Shown here: positions 11,110 through 21,400 of the stretch, in pieces
Position numbering within the stretch: the stretch's first letter is position 1
How the letters are laid out: every line of letters begins with the position of its first letter
DNA from: Heracleum sosnowskyi
Lineage: Eukaryota; Streptophyta; Magnoliopsida; Apiales; Apiaceae
DNA length: 64,000 nucleotides
Assembly: GCA_030848705.1 (NCBI GenBank)
Contig: CM061235.1
Location: 134,795,228-134,859,227 of the forward strand
Reading direction: 5' to 3'
Translations under genes and position numbers: made by a program
The notes under the pieces: model-generated
What the model was told of the DNA's origin: nothing
Databases searched by the model: none
What the model saw: only the letters and a program-made list of their open reading frames with translations

Positions 11110-13538
11110 AAGATCTTGACATACTTTGATTGATTTATGAAGATGCCATCCTCTCTTTGATGTACTTGCAGACCTAGGAAGTAGGTTAACTCTCCCATCA
11201 TACTCATCTCATATTTGCTTTGCATCAACTTAGAGAACCTTTGACAAAGCTTTTCATTTGAAGAGCCAAAGATGAAATCATCCACATAGATTTGAACTAG
11301 AATGATATCATTTCCATGTTTCTTGAAGAATAGGGTTTTATCAATTGTGCCTCTGGTGAATTGATGTTCAAGAAGAAATTGAGATAGAGTCTCATACCAA
11401 GCTCTAGGTGCTTGTTTGAGTCCATAGAGTGCTTTGAGCAATCTATACACAAAGTCTGGGAAGTCTTCATTCTCAAATCCAGGAGGTTGGGACACATAAA
11501 CTTCTTCAGCTAGATCACCATTGAGAAAAGCACTTTTCACATCCATTTGATACACCTTGAAATCTGAGTGTGCTACAAAGGCCAAGAAAATCCTTATGGC
11601 CTCCAATCTAGCTATAGGTGCAAATGTCTCATCATAGTCAATGCCTTCTTGCTGACAGTATCCTTTGGCAACCAACCTTGCTTTGTTTCTTACCACCACA
11701 CCTTCCTCATCCATCTTGTTCCTGAATACCCATTTGGTGTCAATGACATTCTTTCCTTCAGGAGGTGGTACTAATTCCCAAACCCTGTTTTTCTCAAATT
11801 GATTTAACTCTTCTTGCATGGCAACAATCCAGTCAGAATTCTTCAAAGCTTCTTCAATTACTTTTGGTTCTTCTTGTGACAGAAAGCAGCTATACAGACA
11901 TGTATTTATAGTTGCCCTCCTTGTTCTGACTCCATCACTAGGATCACCTATGATTTGATCCCTAGTGTGGGCTCTGTCGCATTTTCTTGTGTGACCCTGT
12001 TCTTCTTCTTGACTTGCCTCAGGGTCATTTTGATTTGTAGTTGAATTCTCTTCTTCTCCCCCTGTGTTGGTGTTCCCTTGCACAGGTGTTTGAAGAAGAT
12101 CATCAACTTCAGGTGTTTCAGCATGTGGAACAGTTAGAACATGTGGTTCATCCTCACCTTCAGAATCCTCAAGATATCCTTGATTCTCAAATCTTAATGG
12201 CACACTGTCATTTTCACTTGATGCAAGTCCAGGATATTTCTTGTCATCAAAGGTGACATCCATGCTTTCCATCACTTTGTGTTGCTCAGGTACAAACACT
12301 TTGTATGCTGTCCTTTCCAGAGAGTATCCAATGAAGATACCTTCAAATGCCTTAGCATCAAATTTTCCAACATGCTCAGAAGTATCTTTCATCACAAAAC
12401 ACTTGCTTCCAAAGACATGAAGATGCTTGAGGGATGCTCTTTTTCCAGTCATCAATGTGTAAGAAGTTTTTCTAGACTTCTTATTAATCAATGTTCTATT
12501 CTGCACATAACATGTTGTGTTAACAACATCAGCCCAAAAGCTAGTAGGTAGCTTTGCATCCAACAACATTGTCATTGCAGCTTCAATGAGAGTTCTATTC
12601 TTTCTCTCAACTACTCCATTTTGTTGAGGTGTTCTAGGAGCTGAAAATTGTTGAGAAATTCCTTTATCTTTGCAGAACTCATACAATGTTGAATTTCTGA
12701 ACTCAGTCCCATTATCACTTCTCAAAGCAACTACAGAGGAACCAGTGTTTTGTGCTTCTCTATGAACTCTCTTAATATGCTCTATAATTACCTGAGGTGC
12801 TTCATCCTTGGAGAACATGAATTCCACCCAAGTGTATCTTGAATAATCATCAACCATCACTAGAGCATATTTCTTCTTGGAAAGGGACATTACATTCACA
12901 GGTCCAAATAGATCCATGTGAATTAGCTGCAGAGGTTTAGAGTTTGAATTGAGCAACTTGTTCTTGTGACTTGATCTTTTAATCTTTCCCCTTTGACATG
13001 CTTCACATGCTCCATCTTGCACAAACTCCAAGGCATGCAAGTCTCTGATGAGTTCTCTCTTTGCCAGAGAGCTCATTGCCTGAACATTCAAGTGAGACAG
13101 TTTCTTGTGCCATAGCCAGAATTCTTCATTTGCGGCTTTAGTGTAGAAACAACAAATTTCTCCCTTGTCTGCAGTCTTGAGATTTGCTACAAACAAGCTT
13201 CCTTTCTTCACACCAGTTAAAACAACTTCACCACTTCCTCTTTTTGAGATTAGACAATGATCTTCATCAAATTCTACTTTGAAACCCATGTTGGTGAATT
13301 GTCCAATACTCAAGTGGTTGTGCTTTAGTCCTTCAACAAATGCTACATCTTCAATAATGACATTCCCAGATTTAACACTGCCATATCCCATTGTATAACC
13401 AATGTTGTCATTTCCAAAGGTTACTGATGGGCCAGCCTTCTCCTCAAAATGTGATAGCAGGGATATATCACCAGTCATGTGACTTGAGCATCCACTGTCT
13501 AAGATCCATATGACTCTTTTATTCATGTTGCCCTGCAT
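11106..13538 (-). pseudogene. Copia protease-integrase-reverse transcriptase segment of pol
   Basis: 810 residues in the copia order. Aspartic protease: DSGCSSHMTG near residue 14. Integrase zinc-binding region: WHKKLSHL with a CEACQRGK partner near 143-185. Integrase core: the acidic residues of HMDLFGP, LRSDNGTEF and QNGVVERKNRT. Reverse transcriptase: from about 600, with YVDDFIFG. The frame opens just after a TGA at 13539-13541 and is shifted by one base from the upstream linker through loss of one A near 13560-13570. It ends early at 11106 because of the frameshift into RNase H. Confidence 0.93.
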
Positions 13539-13549
13539 TCACAAAATGA

Positions 13550-14683
13550 CTAAGTTGTTTTTGGTACCCACACTTGGTAGGGTCCAGTTGATTTAGAAAC
13601 AGTTGTGTTAATGATTCTTCTAGCAGAAACAACTTTCTTCACAGTAGGAGACTTCACTTTGTTTGTGGCTTTGGAGTTTACACTCTTAGGCTCACATGAA
13701 GTTTTCACCCTCTCAACCTTGATTGGGGATCCTGTCCTGTGAGTGTGCATATGTGTGTGTGATTCACAAGATTGTGCAGAGTCAAGTTTATACTTTAGAG
13801 ATAAACAATTAGCAATCACAGTCACATAGCATGTCATGCAGTTAGAATTACCACAGAAGGAATCATGGACAGAGTTCATGCCTACAGAATGGTTACTCAG
13901 GTTATCAACTTCAAAATTTACAGGTTTATTACACTTATGAGTCAAATGATTCACAAATAAGCATTTCTGATACTGTTTCCTAGGAGCATTTGGCACATAA
14001 GCATAATTGTTACTCTTGTTGACACCTATCTTACCATTTCTGTTTTGTTTCTTCTTCTTAACAACTTCTTTCTTGATTTTAGGACTCTTGACAAGGTTGT
14101 CTTTGGTTTCTTTCTGAACAACAGACTTGGGAGAGGAAGAAGTGTCTTTAGCAGCCTCATCTTCTTCAAGTAGTTGTTGTTTGATGACCAGTAGTTCTTC
14201 ATCAAACTCAACAATACTCTTTTTGAAAATGGGCTTTTCAACACTTGACAAAATGGTTGGGGCATTTTTGTTTGTAAAAGATTCTTTTCCTTTGCCCTTG
14301 GCCTTCTTCCTTCCCTTATCATTCTCATAATCAAAACCAACTCCAATCTTGCAGTCTTCAGTGTGTTCCTTGTGATAGGTTTGAATAAGCTCAGAGGAGT
14401 TCTTAAAACTTCTTAGCTTTAATTCATTTACAGCCATTTGTTCTCTAAGAGCTTTTTCTATTTGTTCAACACAAACCACTTTGTTCTTAAGGTACTCAAT
14501 CTCTTTCTTCAAACCATCAAGGCTCACAACCATTAACTCGAGTTTCTCATTCTTTTCTGTAAGCTCAAGATTTTTAGCAGTTATCCTATCAATTTCTTCA
14601 TTAGCAGCTAACATGCTAGTATGAATATTGAACATCTCAGTACTCATATCTTCAACAATTTGCTTATATTGAAAGGAAGTCAT
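13550..14683 (-). pseudogene. Copia gag-pol linker region with coiled coil
   Basis: 377 codons in the same frame as gag, separated from it only by the TGA at 14723-14725 and 13 further codons. The start (EEIDRITAKNLEL) is a predicted coiled coil. The middle is Lys-rich, followed by a Cys/His-containing stretch (CLFVNHLTHKC, CGNSNCMTCY) and the VWVPK sequence that in many plant copia elements immediately precedes protease. It is the polyprotein part between the zinc knuckle and protease, not a separate gene. Confidence 0.8.
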
Positions 14684-14722
14684 ATCAAGAGAGGTAAGAA
14701 TGGGTACCTGATTTGAAGGAAG

Positions 14723-16003
14723 TCATATCAAGGCATAGTTTGAGTACTCCTGTTCTTCTTCTTCATCAGAATCATCCCAGCATTTTCTCTCTGCAATAAA
14801 AGCTTTACCCTGTTGTTTCTTGAGTAGAGCTTCATACTTAGCTTCAAGCTCTAAGTATGCTTTGTCCTTTTTGACATGTTTGGGCTTCTTGCACTCTGTG
14901 GCAAAGTGCCCAAGTTCATTGCAGTTATAGCACCTTATCTTGGTCCTATCCACACTCCCAGTCTTGTATCCTCCTTTAGCAGCACCAGCAATTCCTTTAC
15001 CCTTGTTGACAGTGGTTGAACCACTTGATCCACTAGCATTTCCATTGTTGAACTTAGACTTAAATGGCTGCTTCCTCTTAAACCTTATGTTAGGATATCT
15101 CCTAGCCATATAAGCAAAGGACTTGTTTTCCATCTTGTCCAGTTCTTCTATGCTGTAAAACTCATCTTCCTCAGGCAAATCATAGACAACTTGTGTTTCA
15201 TTACCAGTGTCTTCAGCTTCCAGCTCTTCAATCTTGACCTGATTGACTTTCAGAGATTCCATTCTTTGACCTAAATTGTCAACAATTAGGGCACAAGAGG
15301 TGTTGGCCATTAATCCTTGCTTTGCTTGAATGGCTCTCTTATGAAACAACTCTAGCTCATAAGTCTTCAAAACACCATACAACACATCAAAACCAATCTT
15401 GGTTAGATCCATTTCCTTGAGAGAAGAGATTCTTGGCTCCAAGTGGTCTGGTAGAGTCAGTAAGAACTTCATGTTGAGCTCTTCTGTTTCATAGTGTTTG
15501 TCATAGAGTTTGAGCTCATTTATCAGCTTGTTGAATCTCTCAAACACTTCTGTGATTCCCTCTTTTGGTTGAGTCATGAAGGCTTCATACTGTGAGACCA
15601 GAATCTGCTTCTTGTTCTTTCTTAATTCAGGAGTTCCTTCACATAGCACTTCTATAAGATCCCACATCTTCTTAGCACTACTACAGTGAGCAAAAATGCC
15701 ATACATGTTGAAATCCATAGATTCACATATGATAAGTTGGAGATGTCCATCTAGTGCTACTTTCTCTTTTTCAGGATCAGTGTATTTGGAGGGATCTTTA
15801 GGAACATGTTTTGCTGGTATTATCTCAGTGCCAACAGTTGTTTCAGCAATCTCAATCATTGGAATAAAGGGACCATGCTTTAGAATATCTAAGTACATCG
15901 GATTTGAAACTTTGATGAAAAGCAACATCTTCTTCTTCCAAAGACTGTAGTGCTCCTTGTTAAAGGGAGGAATCTTGATACTGCTTAGTTTCTGTGAACT
16001 CAT
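14723..16003 (-). CDS. Copia Gag (capsid and nucleocapsid)
   Basis: 426 residues starting 31 nt downstream of the primer binding site. The N-terminal part has the plant copia capsid pattern (FNKEHYSLWKKKM, then a helical domain with MWDLIEVLCEG and QYEAFMTQPKEG). One CCHC zinc knuckle (CYNCNELGHFATEC) lies near residue 360, followed by an acidic tail. Gag packages the element RNA into virus-like particles in the cytoplasm. The TGA at 14723-14725 ends it; the same frame continues into the linker, so the stop is either a mutation or a read-through site. A 17-18-nt repeat (TGATATGACTTCCTT) occurs at this stop and again 40 nt downstream. Confidence 0.93.
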   Translation of the reverse strand: MSSQKLSSIKIPPFNKEHYSLWKKKMLLFIKVSNPMYLDILKHGPFIPMIEIAETTVGTEIIPAKHVPKDPSKYTDPEKEKVALDGHLQLIICESMDFNMYGIFAHCSSAKKMWDLIEVLCEGTPELRKNKKQILVSQYEAFMTQPKEGITEVFERFNKLINELKLYDKHYETEELNMKFLLTLPDHLEPRISSLKEMDLTKIGFDVLYGVLKTYELELFHKRAIQAKQGLMANTSCALIVDNLGQRMESLKVNQVKIEELEAEDTGNETQVVYDLPEEDEFYSIEELDKMENKSFAYMARRYPNIRFKRKQPFKSKFNNGNASGSSGSTTVNKGKGIAGAAKGGYKTGSVDRTKIRCYNCNELGHFATECKKPKHVKKDKAYLELEAKYEALLKKQQGKAFIAERKCWDDSDEEEEQEYSNYALI

Positions 16004-16033
16004 TCTTGATCTTTTCCTGTTTGTATGTTAACA

Positions 16034-16049
16034 GCCCGCTATGATACCA
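16034..16049 (-). other. Primer binding site of the copia element (initiator tRNA-Met)
   Basis: On the minus strand TGGTATCATAGC follows the 5' LTR after a 2-nt spacer. It matches the 3' end of plant initiator tRNA-Met except for one base at the eighth or ninth position. Confidence 0.85.
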
Positions 16050-16051
16050 CT

Positions 16052-17385
16052 TGTTATTAATGAATACCACTTAGAAACTAGACAGAGGGGGGGGGGTGAA
16101 TGGATAGTTTGATATATTTTCGCTTTCTTGAAACTAAATTGCTGTAACAGATTGTGTAGTAAGAAAATGCGGAATGAAATAAACAGTACACACACAATCA
16201 CTTTAATCTACTTTGTATTAAGCAAATTAAATACTACAGCTTCCAAAATCTCACAAGAGAAATTCTGGCTTCTAAACAAGAACAATGTTTTCTTGCTTTT
16301 CTTACGGAGAAAGAAGTGCTTCAATATAATTCTATGATATTCTCAGTTGCAGCTAACAGTAGGGTGTGCACAATATATATATTGTCCTATACAAAACTAG
16401 TGCACACACCTAATTACACAGCTACCCTTCCTGCAACTCCATTTTGTCATTCTATAAAAGGTTGGCTGTGTCAGGGAGAACCACTTGCTTTCTGTGGTCC
16501 TCTCCCTTATCTGTAGCTGCTTGTCTTCCTTCTTCCTCTCCAAGTTTAGCTGTAGATTTGCCATCTGTATTTTGGACCACCTGACCAATACAGATGCTTC
16601 ATTATTTGTCTCCATTGACTTTGATCTTGTACCTTCATTTGTCTTGTTGTAAACGGCTAAGTGTTGATATCGTAAACTCCACTTCATTCCTGAATTCGTG
16701 ATGTCCCTTGTGAAGACTACGCGACATGGCCTTTGAGGACTTTGCGACATAAGCCATTTGAGGACTTCGTGATCTAGCCTTTTTGAGGACTTCGCGATAT
16801 AGCCTTTTTGAGGACTATGCGACATGGGCTATTTAATGACTATGCGACATAGACTATTTGAGGACTATGCGACATAGGCTATTTGAGGACTTCGCGGAAT
16901 AAGCTATTTGAGGACTTCACGATCTAGTACATTTTGACTTTGCTGATTTCAACACTTCACGATATGAGTCTTGAAGACTTCACGACATAGTACAAATTGG
17001 ACTATGCGATCTAGCACTTCTCGACATGGATTTTGGTGACTTCACGACATAGCTTTATTCTGACTTTACTATATAATGCCTTAGACAAATTTCTGCAACT
17101 TATTTCTTCAGGGCCTTATTCATTTCCATCCTGCTGCATGAACAATTCTGAACTTCTACCAGGATAATTATTCAATGGCCTATGTACATTCTAGATGCAA
17201 GAAACTTACTAAGCTCATTATAATTATGAGCATACACGATCAAGCTAATGTTCATGAGAACAAGACAAGTACAGAGAGACCTATACTATATCCCAGTGAT
17301 AGAATTCACTAGGTCATGTAATGTGACATAGTCACATAGTGTAGGCTTGTTAATGGTGGTATTCAGACATGTCTTGAGCCTAACA
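16052..17385 (-). repeat. 5' LTR of the copia element
   Basis: 1,334 bp. Within it, read on the minus strand, are the motif array (about 17090 to 16690) and then TATA-like sequences (TTTTATAG near 16450, TATATATA near 16375) before the U5 end. The array is therefore in the upstream promoter part. It contains about 29 bp more than the other LTR because of one extra array unit, and a longer G run near 16087. Confidence 0.93.
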
Positions 17386-17970
17386 AATTATTTTTTTAAA
17401 AGTTTACCTATTTTAACATGTCTACTTATTTTTCTTAACAAATGCAATTACTAAAAATATTAAAATACAAATAATCAGATACCTATTTATAACCAATTAT
17501 CTTTTCAGCTAAAACACATTATAGATTTTTTCTAACAAAGTCCCTCATTTTCTAAATATATCACGGGAAATTGCCTTTTTCAATTTACTTTTTCTATTTT
17601 TCTCACTAAAATCCATTCTTTTTCTAAAAATATCACGGACAAACCCACTACTTATTTTTTTTAAAATGTATTTAATAATTTAAATTATTAAATTTTAAAA
17701 CCTCATTTTTCAAAAATATCACGGGCATTTACCTTTTTAAACTAAATATATGTTACATTTTTTTATTTTTCCATACTAAAACTCCTCATTTTCCAAAAAT
17801 ATAACGATCAAACCCTTACTTATTTATTTTAAAATCTGTTTTAATGTTTTTAATTAATTAAAAGTGTTTAGCTATTTTAACATGCCTATTTATTTTTTTA
17901 ACAAATATAATTAAAAAATAAAAATAAAATAAAAATTAACAATCCGTGTATCACACGGGTTTTAAGCTAG

Positions 17971-18347
17971 TATCTAATAACAAATACTTATTTAATAAAA
18001 ATATAAGGCATATAAGTTAAAATATTCAAAAATAAACCTTTCATATTTATACACATATGTTATTTTATGTAAATATAACTTAAAAAGTAATTAAATATAA
18101 TTATAAAATCAATAATATTTTAATAATTATAAATATATAACATAATTTCGAAACATCAATTTTTTAGTAATATTATGACACGATTTTTTGTTGCGTAAAT
18201 TTTCAACTTACTCAAATTAATTTATTTTTTTCTGACAGGTATGACTCAAGTTAATTGATTGAACGAAATACCGCTTTCCGTAATTTGTACGTTATATTTT
18301 TGGGATGAGATTTGGTTTCAAAAAGTCCCAATTCCAAAACAAATACC
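17971..18347. other. AT-rich spacer upstream of the eIF2B delta gene
   Basis: No gene or recognisable transposon end is visible. The sequence becomes less A/T-biased near 18240, where the promoter region of the next gene probably begins. Confidence 0.5.
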
Positions 18348-18491
18348 AAAACCCTAGAAACTTAATTCTTTTTCATCTCTCTTCAATGGCTGCTTAAATT
18401 CAATTCTCTCTAATGGCTCTCTCTATCTTCATCTCTCACAACCACAAACACCTTCAATTTCAAAACCCTACTTCTCTTCTCAATTCTCCAA
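18348..18491 (+). promoter_or_regulatory. Telo-box elements and leader with two upstream ORFs of eIF2B delta
   Basis: Two telo-boxes (AAACCCTA at 18348-18355 and 18463-18470) precede the start codon; this motif is common in promoters and leaders of plant translation-machinery genes. The CT-rich leader holds two upstream ATGs. One opens a three-codon ORF (18386-18397). The other opens an 81-codon ORF (18413-18658) that overlaps the main start in another frame. All three ATGs have a pyrimidine at -3 and G at +4. Whether both uORFs are transcribed depends on the transcription start, which I cannot determine. Confidence 0.55.
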
Positions 18492-21400
18492 ATGGATCCT
18501 ACTCGTCGTTCTTCCCGGGTCATCGACCCGAAATTTCGCCAAGTCGGGTTTTTCGCTCCACAACCCGACCAAACTCAGTCCGGACCCTCCGACCCTCCGC
18601 CTGTCTCCAATTCTCTATCGCCGGTGATGATTCCGCCGGCGCGTCGTGTCTACGATGATGTAACGCGCGCTATTCAAGTTCCGGTTGGGGAGTTTGATTA
18701 TCGGCGATCGGAGTTTGATTTTGTGCGTGTAGGAAGCTATGATCCGAGTGATTCGATGTCTTCGTTGTCGAGTCTGATTGCGGATGGTGAGTTTTCGGAG
18801 GAATCGGGGAATTGGAATCGTGGGAAGTTGCCAATGTCACTTCCGAGTAGTGGATTAGATAGGATGGCGGTTCAGAATTTGTCGAAAAAGAATCCTCAAG
18901 TGTCGATTGTAGGTATGAAGTTAAAATTTCGAGTTTGCGTAATTGTTGTATTTATAGTTTGTTTTAAATTGTCTACTCAAATTCGATTGTTGTTATTACT
19001 AGTAGTAGTAGTATTGTAGCTGCTATTTGAATTGCTAGAGTTTTTTACATTATTTTAAAGATAGAAGGTTTTACTAATAGAATCTCATATTGTTTTTACT
19101 CATGCAACTAGATTTTATGAATGGTACGGTAAATTTAGAACTGAGAGGTACTTCATTAGATATGTTCTTTTGAGGCTAAGTTTGTTGCTAAATATGGGCT
19201 GTATTTCTTACTAATAGATTAACTTTCGGTTAGTTGTACCTTCGAATTGCTCCTATTTGCGAGTTTGTATCATACTCAGCTGTGTTGGCTTGATGTTGCA
19301 CAGAGATATTGAAAAGAAACAATGTGGTGGTAGTTTCTCGGGTAATGTTATTTGTAAACTTTCTAGTTAGATGAAGTGTTGGCCATCTACCTATTCCTTG
19401 TCCTTTCCTTTAATAGATGGTTAGACACTTGAAATAGATGTCTACTGATATTTAAAGATAGATAAAATTGCATTTGTACCATTAAGTTGGGTGATGTATT
19501 GAACTCATCAAAAAGCTATGATATGTCCTGATATGTATATATATGTTATGTGGAAATTTTTGCATTAATTGGTTTAGTTGTGATCATCCGTTGTATGTAT
19601 CATTGAAATATATGTATTTATATATATATATATATAACTTGCAGAAAATGATGGTGTACCACCTGCTGATATGTCATTGAAATCGGATTTAAAGCCACTT
19701 AAAGAGAAAACAACAAAAGCCGAAAGGCGTGCATTTCAAGAAGCTCAACGAGCCGCAAAAGCAACTGAAAAAGGATTAAATGGTGCGTGTTTGACTTTAG
19801 TATTTGATTTTCCCCTTAATATTTGTAGGAATTTGTATACATCGTATATTGGGGCCTTGTTTCCTTTCTGGTTTTGAGGCTCGTACATACTTGTATGAAA
19901 ATTCTATGATGCCAGTATATGACACAGATTAACAAAAAGAAACAATGAGCCAAGAGGTAGTTGTCTTTCGGCTCGGGCAATGTATTATCTTAACCTTCTG
20001 ACTAGATGAGGTGTTGGAAATGTCCTATTCTTATTCTGTGTCTGCTATAGATGGTTAAATATATTTGAGTAGGTGTCTACCGATTTTTAATTAAAGATAT
20101 GATTACACATGTTTGATCAAGTTAAGGTGCTGCATTAAACTTAACAAGTAGATTTGACATGTCCATGTAGTATATTTAAAAACTTTTATACTAATTGGAT
20201 TAGTTGTGCTTATCAGTTTATGATCAATATATGCATCGTTATAAAAAAGCATCTATAACCTGTCTTGCAGAAAAAGATGGTGATCCACCTGCCCAAATGT
20301 CCATGAAATCAGATTTAAATACATTAAAAGAAAAAACGACAAAGGCTGAGAGGCGGGCATTGCAAGTGGCTCAACAAGCTGCGAAAGCGGCTGGAAAAGG
20401 CTCAAATGGTCTGTATTTGACCTTGAAACATAATTTCTTCGTGTTTATGGTTTCTTATCACCACTAAGTGCGTGTTTGGGGTATCTTAAAAAATGTAACT
20501 TTTATCTTAAAATGAATAAGTGTCATATAAGTGAGAAGTAGATGAATACTTATAAGTTATAAGTCATATAGGTGTTTGGATAGATTTAGACACAACGGGT
20601 GATGTATTTCTAACCCATAAATTTACTTATAACTTATTAAATTAAATTTTAAAAAAAATTATTTAATATGATAATCTCAATACATGCATTTTAAATTAAA
20701 ATGACATCTAAAATACCAATACAAACATATTAATTATTTAAAAAAACAAAAAATCAAGTAATAAGATATAAGTTGGGGTATAAAAGTTACAAGTTGAGCT
20801 AGGAGAGCTAGGAAGTTGAGTACACAAACACCCTTCTTCATAAGTTCTTTTGGATTTATAAGCCATAAGTTAGCTGTCAGGAACTAGTGAGTTCTTGACC
20901 TATTTTACAACTATTTTTGGTGTTTTCTGGTTTATAAGTGCAGAAAGTAAGGATAGACAGCAGATAGAGGTAGTTTAGCAGAGAATAGAGAGAAATTAGA
21001 AGAGAATCAGAGAAGAGCAGAGCAGAAATGAGAGAGAGAGACAGAGATTAGAGAGATTTCTGTTAGAAACCCTAGAGAGAGAAAGAGAGATTCAGTTATA
21101 GAGAAGTTATAGAGAGAGAAAGAAAGAGAGAGAGAGTGGTGGAAACATTTCCATTCATATATCAACATAATGAAAAACACAGAACCTTACAAGTATATAT
21201 AGGCATCTATACAAGTACTGTTATGTAACTGACTTTATGTAAAAGACAAAACTACCCTTTCACTTTGACAACACAATACACATCACAATGCTAAACACAA
21301 TATAACACCAGTCCTGACAACCCCCCCTTCTTCAAAACAACCATGTCCTCAGGGTTGACAGAAATTAGGAAAGTTGACCCTCAACAAGTCCTCATCTTCC

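Larger units (their letters stand above)
3310..17385 (-). mobile_element. Full-length Ty1/copia LTR retrotransposon with extra 3' reading frame
   Basis: A complete element of 14,076 bp reading on the minus strand. Direct repeats of about 1.3 kb (3310-4614 and 16052-17385) begin TGTTA and end TAACA. The 5-bp target duplication AATTA lies at 3305-3309 and 17386-17390. The primer binding site follows the 5' LTR and the polypurine tract precedes the 3' LTR. The internal order is gag, a coiled-coil linker, protease-integrase-reverse transcriptase-RNase H (integrase before RT, the copia order), then a 4.8-kb additional frame. Every coding part carries stops or frameshifts, so this copy is not autonomous. 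LTRs differ by roughly 2% by hand count, implying a fairly recent insertion. Confidence 0.95.
3062..17970 (+). mobile_element. Helitron-like non-autonomous element split by the copia insertion
   Basis: The DNA flanking the copia element on both sides (3062-3304 and 17391-17970) shares a degenerate repeat with the cores 'accaattaccttttt' and 'atatcacggacaaa'. The right side ends in a Helitron-type 3' terminus: a hairpin at 17944-17958 (CCGTG-TATCA-CACGG), a short spacer and CTAG at 17967-17970 followed by T. No helicase or Rep coding sequence is present, so the element is non-autonomous. I could not place the 5' end; it lies at or before about 3060. The AATTA target duplication shows the copia element inserted into this unit afterwards. 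Confidence 0.5.

Noticed and set aside
18413..18658. The upstream ATG as the true start of eIF2B delta, with a plastid-like N-terminus
   Set aside because: It is in another frame from the conserved N-terminus MDPTRRSSRVIDP at 18492 and stops at 18658, so it can only be a uORF.
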